From contig DATGLS010000031.1 in assembly GCA_035293985.1 (NCBI GenBank), forward strand, positions 248,001 to 312,000: a stretch of 64,000 nucleotides of DNA. The letters run 5' to 3'. Origin of the DNA: JAVDCA01 sp035293985. Lineage in GTDB: Bacteria; Pseudomonadota; Alphaproteobacteria; Rhizobiales; Xanthobacteraceae. Below, piece after piece: positions 50,788-58,804 of this stretch; the first letter of the stretch is position 1, and each line of letters starts with the position of its first letter. The notes beneath the pieces are model-generated. The model made no database searches and was not told the origin of the DNA. It was given only the letters and a program-made list of their open reading frames with translations. The position numbers and the translations under genes are program-made.

Positions 50788-51549
50788 TCACCCGTGCGCG
50801 GCCGCGCCGAACCAAGGCGATAGCGCGAGATCGACCGCCACCACCGCTGCATAGAGGCCGATCCCCAGCACCGCCAGCGCGAACAGGGCCGCATAGGCGA
50901 GCGGCTCGTTCACCTGCGAGTTGGCGACCAACAGCAGGTTACCGAGCCCGTCGTTGGCGCCGACGAACTCGCCGATCACGGCGCCGATCACCGCCAGCGT
51001 GATCGCGACCTTGCTGCCCGACATCACGAACGGCAGCGCCGCCGGAAAGCGGATCTTCCAGAAGGTCTGCCAGCCGCTGGCGCGCACCGCGGTCGCGAGG
51101 TCGATGAAGTCGGGGGGCGTGTTGCGCAGGCCGGTCGCGGTGTCGACCACGATCGGAAAGAACGCGACCATCCAGGCGATCGCGAGCTTCGACTCCATGC
51201 CCATGCCGAGCCACACCAGGATGAGCGGCGCGAGCGCGACCTTGGGCACCGACTGGGTCGCGATCAGCAGCGGATAAAACATAAGGTTGAGGGTGGGCGA
51301 GGCGGCGATCATCACGGCGAGCGGCACGCCGAGCGCGAAGGCGAGCAGGAAGCCATACAGGCTCTCCAGCAGCGTGATCCGGCCCTCGGACACGAGCAGA
51401 CGCCAGTTGTCCACGATCGCGCCGCCGACCAGCCCCGGCCGCGGCAGCACCGCCGTCGGCACGTGGAAGGCCACGACATAGACATGCCAGGCGACGCCCA
51501 GCAGCACGAGGCCGAGCACCGGCAGCACGATGCGCGCAAATCTACCCAT
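50788..51549 (-). CDS. ABC transporter permease (SsuC/TauC type)
   Basis: A 253-residue inner membrane permease with about six hydrophobic segments and the EAA-like cytoplasmic loop: VRASGWQTFWKIRFPAALPF and VIGEFVGANDGLGNLLLVA. This is the usual layout for aliphatic sulfonate, taurine or nitrate/pyrimidine precursor importers. It is the last gene of a three-gene operon on the minus strand (binding protein, ATPase, permease); its start overlaps the end of the ATPase gene. Confidence 0.92.
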   Translation of the reverse strand: MGRFARIVLPVLGLVLLGVAWHVYVVAFHVPTAVLPRPGLVGGAIVDNWRLLVSEGRITLLESLYGFLLAFALGVPLAVMIAASPTLNLMFYPLLIATQSVPKVALAPLILVWLGMGMESKLAIAWMVAFFPIVVDTATGLRNTPPDFIDLATAVRASGWQTFWKIRFPAALPFVMSGSKVAITLAVIGAVIGEFVGANDGLGNLLLVANSQVNEPLAYAALFALAVLGIGLYAAVVAVDLALSPWFGAAAHG

Positions 51550-52351
51550 GCACGACCCCGAGGCCGGCGCCGGCGCGGCGCTCGAGCGCGGTGAACTCCG
51601 GCGCGTAACGCATCGCCGGGTTGCGCGGATAGGCGAGGTCGGTGCGGATACGGTCGACGACGCGGCCAGGGCGCGGGCTGAACACCAGCACCTCGTCGGC
51701 GAGATAGACCGCTTCGGCGATGCTGTGGGTGACGAACAGCACGGTCGCGCCCGACACGCGCCGGATGTCGAGCAGCAGGTCCTGCATCTCCATGCGGGTG
51801 AGCTCGTCGAGGGCGCCGAACGGCTCGTCCATCAGCAGCAGCGAGGGCGCATGGATCAGCGCGCGGCAGAGCGCCACGCGCTGCTTCATGCCGCCGGATA
51901 ACTGATGTGGACGATGCCGCGCGAAACCCTTGAGGCCGACGAGCTCGAGCAGCTCGAGCGCGCGTCTGCGCGCAGCCTCGTCGCTGCGGCCGAGGATCTC
52001 CATCGGAAAGAGCACGTTGCCGAGCACGCTGCGCCAGGGCAGCAAGGTCGGGCTCTGGAAGACGAAGCCGAAATCCTCCTGCGGCCCCACGACCTCGCGG
52101 CCGCGCATCTCGATTCGGCCGCCGCTCGCGCGCGTCATGCCGGCGACGATGCGCAGCAGCGTGGTCTTGCCGCAGCCGCTCGGGCCGAGAAACGACACCA
52201 GCTCGCCGCGGCGCAGATCGTAAGAGACCTTCTCGAGCGCGACGATCTCGCCGGTGCCGGAGGCGCCGGCGAAGACCTTGCGGACGTCGGTGAGCCGCCC
52301 GAACGATGCGGCCGCCGCCTCATCACGGCCGGCCGCCGCGAGCGCCGTCAT
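51542..52351 (-). CDS. ABC transporter ATP-binding protein (SsuB/TauB type)
   Basis: A 269-residue ATPase. The Walker A motif is FLGPSGCGKTTLLRIVAG, the signature is HQLSGGMKQRVALCRAL and the Walker B is LLLMDEPFGALDELTR, followed by the H-loop VTHSIAEAVYLAD. It energises uptake through the adjacent permease. The start ATG at 52351 overlaps the stop of the binding-protein gene by 4 bases (ATGA). Confidence 0.95.
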   Translation of the reverse strand: MTALAAAGRDEAAAASFGRLTDVRKVFAGASGTGEIVALEKVSYDLRRGELVSFLGPSGCGKTTLLRIVAGMTRASGGRIEMRGREVVGPQEDFGFVFQSPTLLPWRSVLGNVLFPMEILGRSDEAARRRALELLELVGLKGFARHRPHQLSGGMKQRVALCRALIHAPSLLLMDEPFGALDELTRMEMQDLLLDIRRVSGATVLFVTHSIAEAVYLADEVLVFSPRPGRVVDRIRTDLAYPRNPAMRYAPEFTALERRAGAGLGVVHG

Positions 52352-53343
52352 GGCTTGATCGGCGGCTGCGGCAGGAAGCTCGTGTCGTAGACGTCCGCCG
52401 CGGCGACCGGCTTGGTGCTCCTGGCAATCAGGTCGACGCTCGCCGCCATGATGGCGGGGTCGATGATGCCCAGGCCCTTGGCTTTGGTGTCGGGCGTGAC
52501 GACGAGATCGTTGACGATCTTGATCTCGGCCGCGGCCACCCCCGGATCGATCCCCTTGACGTACTTGGCGACGATCGCGGCAGCCGCCGCCGGATCCTCG
52601 ATGGTGTCGCGCCAGCCCTGCAGCGAAGCTTGCACGAAAGCCTTCACTTGCGCCGCATTGCTCTTGAGGTAATCGCCCCGGACGAGAATCCCGTTCGAAT
52701 AGAGCTTCAGCCCGTGGTCCGCGAACAGGAACATCTGCGCGTCGTTCGGCTCCGCCGCCTTGATGACGCCCGGCTGAGACATCGCGAAGGTCTCGATCGC
52801 GGGCACCTTCTTCGCCACCAGCATGCCGACGCGCGCCGCCGGATCGATATTGACGTATTTCACCGTCGAGGGTTTCAGCCCGCGCTCGGTCATGAAGGCG
52901 TCGATCACTTTCTGGGTGAAGCTGCCGGCGCCGCTCGCAATCTCCAGGTTCTCGAGTTGCTCGGGCCGCGTCACGTTGGCGCCCGAGCGCAGCGAGAAGA
53001 TCGCGTAGGGCGCCTTCTGGTAGATCACCGCCACCATCTTGGCGGTCGAGCCGCCGTTGGCGTGCGCCGCGACGAGGCCCGCCACATCCGAGAAGGCGTA
53101 TTGCACGGCGCCGGACTCGAGACTCTGGATCGCCTGCGCGGTGCCCTGGCTCGGGATGATCGTCACGTCGAGCCCGGCCTGCCTGTAGTAGCCCTTGTCG
53201 AGCGCCACGTACCAGGCGGCATGGCGGCCGAGGGCGCGGAAATCGAGCGAGAACGTCACCTTGGTCTGCGCTCGCGCGGGCGCCAGTGCGGCAGCCGCGG
53301 CGAGCAGCGCAAAGGCGATGAGCGTGGAGCGTGCTGGCGACAT
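52348..53343 (-). CDS. ABC transporter substrate-binding protein (SsuA/NMT1-like)
   Basis: A 331-residue periplasmic binding protein. After a Sec signal (STLIAFALLAAAAALAPARA) it continues KVTFSLDFRALGRHAAWYVA and LDKGYYRQAGLDVTIIPSQG, the standard start of SsuA/NMT1-type domains for small sulfonates, thiamine precursors or amidines. The ligand is unknown. It is first gene of the ABC operon. ATG 53343 gives the clean signal peptide; a longer frame to 53547 crosses a repeat and is rejected. Confidence 0.92.
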   Translation of the reverse strand: MSPARSTLIAFALLAAAAALAPARAQTKVTFSLDFRALGRHAAWYVALDKGYYRQAGLDVTIIPSQGTAQAIQSLESGAVQYAFSDVAGLVAAHANGGSTAKMVAVIYQKAPYAIFSLRSGANVTRPEQLENLEIASGAGSFTQKVIDAFMTERGLKPSTVKYVNIDPAARVGMLVAKKVPAIETFAMSQPGVIKAAEPNDAQMFLFADHGLKLYSNGILVRGDYLKSNAAQVKAFVQASLQGWRDTIEDPAAAAAIVAKYVKGIDPGVAAAEIKIVNDLVVTPDTKAKGLGIIDPAIMAASVDLIARSTKPVAAADVYDTSFLPQPPIKP

Positions 53344-53440
53344 CCTCGGTCCTTTCGCGGGCTTCGATCGATGAGGAAACTCTTGCAGCGGGCACCGCGT
53401 GGCGCAAGAGGCTGCCGAGCCGCACCTCGTACGAGAGAAC

Positions 53441-53533
53441 CATGATGCGCGGGCTTGACCCGCGCATCCACGTCTTACTGTGGTGCGAAGACGTGGATGG
53501 CCGGGACAAGCCTGGACAAGCCCGGCCATGACG
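53441..53533. repeat. Palindromic intergenic repeat, family 1 (copy C)
   Basis: A dispersed element with CATGATGCGCGGGCTTGACC at the left, the core ATCCACGTCTTACTGTGGTGCGAAGACGTGGATGG in two halves, and AAGCCCGGCCATGACGG at the right. It lies between the ABC operon start and the RidA stop. Other copies are at 23306, 49191, 58702 and 62785. Confidence 0.85.
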
Positions 53534-53550
53534 GCGTTGGCACCCAAGCT

Positions 53551-53952
53551 CTATTCATCCGGCAGCACCGCGATCGCGTTGATCTCGATCAGGTACTCGG
53601 GCGATGTCATCTTGCAGACCTCGACCATGGTCGAGGCGGGCGCCGGCGGCTTGAAATACTCGCGCCTCACTTTGTGGATGGTCTCGAAGTGCTCCATGTT
53701 GCGCACGTAGACGTCGACCCGGCACACGTCGTCGAGCGTGCCGCCCGCCTCCTCCACGGCGGCCTTGAGGTTCTCGCACACCTGGCGGGTCTGCGCCTCG
53801 ATGTCGCCGATGCCCGCGATGGTGCCGTCGACGCGGCGCGAGGTCATGCCGGAGAGAAAGACCAGCGTGCCGCGCGCCGCGATCGCGGTGGCGTGCGAGA
53901 AGTGGCCGTTGGGCTGGCGGATTTTCGGCGACACGATCTGTTTCTTCGGCAT
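53551..53952 (-). CDS. RidA family protein
   Basis: A 133-residue member of the RidA/YjgF/Rid family, which hydrolyses reactive enamines and imines. It has the N-terminal GHFSHATAIAARGTLVFLSG, AQTRQVCENLKAAVEEAGG and the C-terminal STMVEVCKMTSPEYLIEINA. The usual catalytic arginine near position 105 is not at the expected place (TMVEVC replaces the R-type block), so this is likely a non-canonical subgroup of the family. It is minus strand, 14 bases after the Ldh-family stop, in one operon with it and the cupin gene. Confidence 0.85.
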   Translation of the reverse strand: MPKKQIVSPKIRQPNGHFSHATAIAARGTLVFLSGMTSRRVDGTIAGIGDIEAQTRQVCENLKAAVEEAGGTLDDVCRVDVYVRNMEHFETIHKVRREYFKPPAPASTMVEVCKMTSPEYLIEINAIAVLPDE

Positions 53953-53966
53953 CGGGATCCTCGTGG

Positions 53967-55034
53967 TCAGGCTTTGAGCGCGGCAGGGACATCCACCTTG
54001 AGACGCTCGGCGAGCTTGCGCAATGCCGCGGCCGTCACCGCCGCGACGCGACAGGTCGCCCGGTTACGCGCGGCGGCGCGGGCGGCGGCATCGCCCGGCA
54101 TCATCACGGCATCGGTCCCGGCCGCCGGCCGCGACGACCGCACCCGCTGCGCGAAGGTGCCGATCGCCGCGGCGAAATCCTGCGGCGGTCGAAACGCGCC
54201 GACGTCGATGGCGAGAAAGAAATGCGCGCAGTCGTAGGGCACGGCCGCGTCGCCATAGAGCGGCATCACCTTGTCGCCCATGCCGCCGGCCGAGAGGCCG
54301 CCGCACAGAAAATCGATCATCACCGCAAGGCCGAACCCCTTGGGACCGGCGGCCGGCAGCAGCATGCCCTTGATGGCCGTGGTCGGATCGGTGGTCGGCA
54401 CGCCCTGGCCATCGCTCGCCCAGCCCGCGGGCAGCTTCTCGCCGCGCGCCTGGGCGAGACGGATCTTGCCCATGGCGGTCGCGCTGGTGGCGAGATCGAG
54501 CACGATCGGCGCGTCCGCGCCCGGTACCGCGATGGCGATCGGGTTGTTGCCGACGAGGCGCTCGGCGCCGCCCGGCGCCGGCATCAGCGGCCGCGTGTTC
54601 GACAGCGCCATGCCGATGCAGCCGGCGCGCGCGATCTCGGCCGCCCAGCGGCCCGCCGTGCCGAAGTGAAATCCGTTGCGCACTGCGACCGCGCCGAGCG
54701 CGTGCTCGCGCGCCCGCGCAACTACGAGCTCGACCGCCGTCGCGGACGTGACCTGGCCAAGCGCGTTCTCGGCGTCGATCACGATCGCGCCGCCGTGCTC
54801 CGAGACGACGTGGCCCGTAGCCGTCGGCGAGACCGAGCCGGCTGCGATGCGATCGACATACATCGGCAGCAGCATCACGCCGTGCGACTCGATCTCCTCG
54901 CAATCGGCGGAGACGAGTCCTTCGGCGACTTGGCGGCCCGAACGCTCAGGCACGCCGACCGACGCGAGAATGGCGAGGACGAAGTCGACGAGCTCGCCGG
55001 GGGCGATGGCGACGCGATCGGGCGAGGAGCTCAT
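53967..55034 (-). CDS. Ldh/malate dehydrogenase (YlbC-type) family oxidoreductase
   Basis: A 355-residue NAD(P)-dependent dehydrogenase of the type-2 malate/lactate family, acting on a 2-hydroxy or ureidoglycolate-type acid. Landmarks are SHGVMLLPMYVDRIAAGSVS, ENALGQVTSATAVELVV, AVRNGFHFGTAGRWAAEIA and LVGNNPIAIAVPGADAPIVL. The ATG at 55034 (MSSSPDRVAIAP) was selected over an upstream GTG that overlaps the cupin gene. It lies between cupin and RidA genes in one direction. Confidence 0.9.
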   Translation of the reverse strand: MSSSPDRVAIAPGELVDFVLAILASVGVPERSGRQVAEGLVSADCEEIESHGVMLLPMYVDRIAAGSVSPTATGHVVSEHGGAIVIDAENALGQVTSATAVELVVARAREHALGAVAVRNGFHFGTAGRWAAEIARAGCIGMALSNTRPLMPAPGGAERLVGNNPIAIAVPGADAPIVLDLATSATAMGKIRLAQARGEKLPAGWASDGQGVPTTDPTTAIKGMLLPAAGPKGFGLAVMIDFLCGGLSAGGMGDKVMPLYGDAAVPYDCAHFFLAIDVGAFRPPQDFAAAIGTFAQRVRSSRPAAGTDAVMMPGDAAARAAARNRATCRVAAVTAAALRKLAERLKVDVPAALKA

Positions 55035-55039
55035 CGCGC

Positions 55040-55441
55040 TCAGCGCGCATCCTGCTCGTCGGTGTACCACGACGGCTTCTGCGGATAGTGCGGGCCGTCA
55101 TAAATCTCGACTACGACCGTGTCCTCGTGCGCGATCGCGGGGCCGTGCACGTGTCCCTTCGGATTGCAGTAGAAGCTGCCGGCGGTGAGCACCACGCCGG
55201 TCTTGGTGTACTCGTAGCGGCCGCTGAGGCAGAACATGAACTGGTTTGCGGCGTGCAGGTGCGGCTGCGGGATGCCGGCGCCCTTGGCGAACCGGATCAG
55301 CGCGATCGACGCGCCGCTCTTCTCGTCGCGCCACAGCATCTTCTCGGCGATGCCCTTGAGCGACTTTTCCCGCCACGGCATGGCGTCGGACTGGATCAGG
55401 ATCTCCTTGAGGTCGGGCGCGCCTTCAGGCAGGTCGAGCAT
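55040..55441 (-). CDS. Cupin domain protein
   Basis: A 133-residue beta-barrel protein. The cupin-1 motif pattern is visible as PQPHLHAANQFMFCLSGRYE with a His pair and Glu-equivalent site, and the second as GHVHGPAIAHEDTVVVEIYD. Such small cupins bind a metal and act as isomerases or dioxygenases, or as ligand sensors. It is first in the minus-strand operon with the Ldh-family and RidA genes, so a role in detoxifying or processing the same metabolite is plausible. Confidence 0.85.
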   Translation of the reverse strand: MLDLPEGAPDLKEILIQSDAMPWREKSLKGIAEKMLWRDEKSGASIALIRFAKGAGIPQPHLHAANQFMFCLSGRYEYTKTGVVLTAGSFYCNPKGHVHGPAIAHEDTVVVEIYDGPHYPQKPSWYTDEQDAR

Positions 55442-55719
55442 GGCTTCCTCGTCGATGACGCGGCCGCGCGATCGGTCGGCAGCCGTTGGATTTCATTATT
55501 TAGATCAATGAGTTCAGACCGGGCGCGAGTCAAGATGCCCGCAACGAGGCCGCATTGCAAGACGGGGGCACAATGCGGCCGGCGGAGGACGCCCCTAGCG
55601 CGGCGAATGGTGGCGGCGTCCGCGGCTTGGCGCTCCGCGGGCGCGCAACTATCATCGGCTCCGGCAAAGCGACCGTCGTCGCGGACGGCGGAATCTGCCA
55701 AGGCCCGGGGGATCATCAG
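55442..55719. promoter_or_regulatory. Divergent promoter region, no gene
   Basis: A 278-base gap between the divergent cupin and TRAP binding-protein genes. Near 55490-55505 there is an AT-rich patch (ATTATTTAGATCAAT) that may belong to a promoter. A frame extends upstream of the TRAP gene to 55555 but shows no family similarity. No operator identified. Confidence 0.4.
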
Positions 55720-56682
55720 ATGAAGCTCGTCTTTGCGGCTGCGGCGCTTGCCGCTCTCGCCGGCACGGCGTCCGCGCAGGAGGTGACGCTCAAGGCGATC
55801 ACGGCCTTCGCCGAGAACACGACCTATTCGCGGCCGTTCGAGCGCTTCATCGAGCGGGTCAACAAGGACGGCAAGGGGCTCGTCCACATCAACTATATCG
55901 GCGGCCCCAAGGCGATGCCGCCCTTCGAGGTCGGCAATGCGCTCAAAAGCGGCGTGGTCGACATCGCCAACTCGACCGGCGCCTTCTACACCAACGTGAT
56001 GCCCGAGGCCGACGCCTGGAAGCTCACCGAGCAGCCGATGGCGGAGCTGCGCCGGAACGGCGGCTACGAGCTCATGGCGCAGCTCTATGCGCAGAAGATG
56101 AACGCGATCTTCCTCGCCCGCCTGGTCGACAACAATCCGTTCCACCTCTACCTCAACAAGCCGATCAGCAAGCCCGATCTCACCGGCCTCAAGCTGCGCA
56201 TCACGCCGGTCTATCGCGACTTCTTCCAGGCGCTCGGCGCGACCGTGGTGCAGACGGCGCCGGGCGAGGTCTACACCGCGCTCGAGCGCGGCGTCGTCGA
56301 CGGCTACGGCTGGCCGATCACCGGCGTGTTCGACCTCGGCTGGAACGAGAAGACCAAGTACCGCGTCGATCCCGGCTTCTACACCGCCGAGGTCTCGGTG
56401 CTGGTCAACAAGACGACGTGGGACAAGCTCACCGAGGCGCAGAAGAACGTGCTGCGCAAGGCGGGAGAAGCCGGCGAGGCCGAGGCCTTCGCGGTGTTCG
56501 CGGCGGAGAACAAGAAGGAGACCGATCGCCAGGCCGCCTCCGGCATCCAGACGATCAAGCTCGACGATGCCGCGGCGGCGGCCTATCTGGCGAAAGCCTA
56601 CCAGGCCGGCTGGGACGGCGTGGTCCGCCAGAGCCCGCAGAACGGCTCGAAGCTGAAGGCGCTGTTCTCGAAGGCGAAGTAG
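55720..56682 (+). CDS. TRAP transporter solute-binding protein (DctP type)
   Basis: A 320-residue periplasmic protein for a dicarboxylate, aromatic or sugar-acid ligand. After a short Sec signal (LVFAAAALAALAGTASA) come TTYSRPFERFIERVNKDGKG, the family block TGAFYTNVMPEADAWKL, and VYTALERGVVDGYGWPITG with the conserved ligand-positioning turn. It is first gene of a TRAP operon; DctQ starts 162 bases downstream across a repeat. The start ATG at 55720 gives the signal peptide. Confidence 0.92.
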   Translation: MKLVFAAAALAALAGTASAQEVTLKAITAFAENTTYSRPFERFIERVNKDGKGLVHINYIGGPKAMPPFEVGNALKSGVVDIANSTGAFYTNVMPEADAWKLTEQPMAELRRNGGYELMAQLYAQKMNAIFLARLVDNNPFHLYLNKPISKPDLTGLKLRITPVYRDFFQALGATVVQTAPGEVYTALERGVVDGYGWPITGVFDLGWNEKTKYRVDPGFYTAEVSVLVNKTTWDKLTEAQKNVLRKAGEAGEAEAFAVFAAENKKETDRQAASGIQTIKLDDAAAAAYLAKAYQAGWDGVVRQSPQNGSKLKALFSKAK

Positions 56683-56689
56683 CTCTTTC

Positions 56690-56824
56690 CTTCCCCTCCC
56701 CCGCTTGCGGGGGAGGGATACGCGCGAAGCGCGCGGGAGGGGCAAGTCTACAAATGTTCGAGCAAGCGGCGCCCCCACCCCCGACTCCTCCCCACCACGC
56801 GCTTCCCGCGCGAGGGGGCACTAC
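56690..56824. repeat. GC-rich palindromic repeat (second family)
   Basis: CCCCTCCCCCGCTTGCGGGGGAGGG near the left end and CCCGCGCGAGGGGG at the right form nested hairpins between dctP and dctQ. Related to 11271, 13919, 40647 and 42007. In this place it could lower read-through from dctP to the permease genes, a common way to give more binding protein than permease. Confidence 0.6.
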
Positions 56825-56844
56825 TGCCGGAGCAAGCGGCTTTC

Positions 56845-57360
56845 ATGCAGGCACTTTCTAAATGGTACGGACGGCTGCTTGACGGCATGTTCGCCGTCGC
56901 GTGCGTCCTCCTTTTCGTCATGACGCTGATGATCGGCGCCGACGTGCTGCTGCGCAACGTCGGGCTCGGCGGCATTCCGCCGAGCAACGAGCTTTCCGAG
57001 GACATCCTCTATCTGATCACGCTGCTGGCGGCGCCCGGACTGCTGCGGCAGAGCCAGCACATCCGCATCGACATCCTGCTGCGCGCGCTGCCGCTGCGCG
57101 TCGGCTGGCTGCTCGAATGGGTCGGCGACATCCTCGGCGTCGTCTGCTGCCTCTTTTTCGTGCGCTACGGCATCCGCGTCGTCGCCGACAGCCTCGCCAA
57201 CGGCTCGCTGTCGATCAAGACGCTGATCATGCCCGAGTGGTGGCTGCTCCTCCCGATGCCGATCGCGTTCGTGCTGCTCACCGTCGAGTTCATCTTCCGC
57301 ATGCACCGGCTCGCGCATGCCGAGCGGAGACCGCGCGACGACGCGGTGTCGGCGTCGTGA
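56845..57360 (+). CDS. TRAP transporter small permease (DctQ type)
   Basis: A 171-residue protein with four membrane segments (for example FAVACVLLFVMTLMIGADVL and LLLPMPIAFVLLTVEFIFRM), as expected for DctQ, the small subunit that contacts the large permease. Basic C-terminus. It lies between the binding-protein and DctM genes, with a 16-base gap to DctM, so it is part of the same operon. Confidence 0.88.
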   Translation: MQALSKWYGRLLDGMFAVACVLLFVMTLMIGADVLLRNVGLGGIPPSNELSEDILYLITLLAAPGLLRQSQHIRIDILLRALPLRVGWLLEWVGDILGVVCCLFFVRYGIRVVADSLANGSLSIKTLIMPEWWLLLPMPIAFVLLTVEFIFRMHRLAHAERRPRDDAVSAS

Positions 57361-57376
57361 GCGGCGGAGGACGCCT

Positions 57377-58690
57377 ATGAGCTGGCAGATCGCCGCACTG
57401 CTGCTGCTCGGCGGATCGACCGTGCTCCTGTTCATCGGCATGCCGGTCGCGTTCTCGTTCATCGCCATCAACCTCATCGGCGCGATCCTGTTTCTCGGCG
57501 GCGAGCCGGGCCTCGCTCAGCTGGTGCGCAACAGCGCCGCGAGCGTGACCAACTTCTCGCTCACGCCGATCCCGCTGTTCATCCTCATGGGCGAGGTGCT
57601 GTTTCACACCGGTCTCGCCATCAAGGTGATCGACGGCATCGAGCGGCTGATCCGCCAGGTGCCCGGGCGGCTGGCGGTCGTCGCCGTGGTCGCCGGCACG
57701 GTGTTCTCGGCGATCTCGGGCTCGACCATTGCGACCACCGCGATGCTCGGCTCGCTGATGCTGCCCGTGATGCTGGCGCGCGGCTACGATCCCGTGATGG
57801 CGACCGGCCCGATCATGGCGATCGGCGCGGTCGACATGCTGATCCCACCCTCGGCTCTCACGGTGCTGCTCGGCAGCCTCTCGGGCATCTCGATCTCGAA
57901 GCTCTTGATCGGCGGCGTCGTGCCCGGGCTGATCCTCAGCGTCGCCTTCGTCGGCTACATCATCATGCGGGTGCGCGCCGATCCATCGCTCGCCCCGGCC
58001 TCGCCGATCGAGGAACGTACCGGCTGGGCGCGCTTCGACCTCCTGTTTCGCTACGTGCTGCCGCTGGTCTCGATCTTCGTCGTCGTGGTCGGCGCCATGT
58101 CGGGCGGCTTCGCGACCCCGACCGAGTCGGCCGCGCTCGGCGCCATCGCCACCATGGGGCTGGCGGCCGCCTATCGCGCGCTCACCCTCACGGCACTCGC
58201 CAAGGCGCTGCGCGGCACCGTCGGCATCTCGGCGATGATCCTGTTCATCATCCTCGGCGCCACCACCTTCTCCCAGATCCTGAGCTTCTCAGGCGCCACC
58301 GAGGGCATCGTCACCACGGTTTTCAGCGGCAACCTCTCGCCGTTCGCGATCCTCGCCGGCATGATGCTGCTGCTCATCTTCCTCGGCATTTTCGTCGACC
58401 AGGTCAGCATGATGTTGATCACGCTGCCGGTGTTCATGCCGATCGTGCAGAAGCTCGACATCGACCTCGTCTGGTTCGGCGTCCTCTATCTCATCTGCAT
58501 GCAGCTCGGCCTGCTGCTGCCGCCGCACGGCTTGCTGCTGATGACCATGCGCGGCGTCGCGCCGGCGAGCGTCACCATGGGGCACATCTTCCGCGCCGTC
58601 GTGCCCTATATTGCGATGAGCCTGATCCTGCTGGTGCTGATCATCATCTTCCCGGCGATCGCGACCTGGCTGCCGGCGATATTGGGATAG
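57377..58690 (+). CDS. TRAP transporter large permease (DctM type)
   Basis: A 437-residue protein with about 12 membrane segments that drives sodium- or proton-coupled uptake. Family features visible are SLTPIPLFILMGEVLFHTGL, ATTAMLGSLMLPVMLARGYD and GVDMLIPPSAL-like GAVDMLIPPSALTVLLGSLS, then FVDQVSMMLITLPVFMPIVQ. The start ATG at 57377 follows GGCGGAGGACGCC, a fair ribosome-binding region. It completes a full TRAP system with 55720-57360. Confidence 0.93.
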   Translation: MSWQIAALLLLGGSTVLLFIGMPVAFSFIAINLIGAILFLGGEPGLAQLVRNSAASVTNFSLTPIPLFILMGEVLFHTGLAIKVIDGIERLIRQVPGRLAVVAVVAGTVFSAISGSTIATTAMLGSLMLPVMLARGYDPVMATGPIMAIGAVDMLIPPSALTVLLGSLSGISISKLLIGGVVPGLILSVAFVGYIIMRVRADPSLAPASPIEERTGWARFDLLFRYVLPLVSIFVVVVGAMSGGFATPTESAALGAIATMGLAAAYRALTLTALAKALRGTVGISAMILFIILGATTFSQILSFSGATEGIVTTVFSGNLSPFAILAGMMLLLIFLGIFVDQVSMMLITLPVFMPIVQKLDIDLVWFGVLYLICMQLGLLLPPHGLLLMTMRGVAPASVTMGHIFRAVVPYIAMSLILLVLIIIFPAIATWLPAILG

Positions 58691-58701
58691 AACGGTTTCC
58701 C

Positions 58702-58785
58702 GTCATGCCCGGCGAAGGCCGGGCATCCACGTCTTGCTGCCTCGCGGCAAAGACGTGGCTGGCCGGGACAAGCCCGGCCATGACG
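58702..58785. repeat. Palindromic intergenic repeat, family 1 (copy D)
   Basis: GTCATGCCCGGCGAAGGCCG at the left, core ATCCACGTCTTGCTGCCTCG..AAGACGTGG, and GGACAAGCCCGGCCATGACG at the right. It lies between the convergent DctM and lactonase-like genes, where it could also act as a terminator hairpin. Other copies at 23306, 49191, 53441 and 62785. Confidence 0.88.
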
Positions 58786-58804
58786 TAGTGCGCGTTGCCG
58801 GAGC

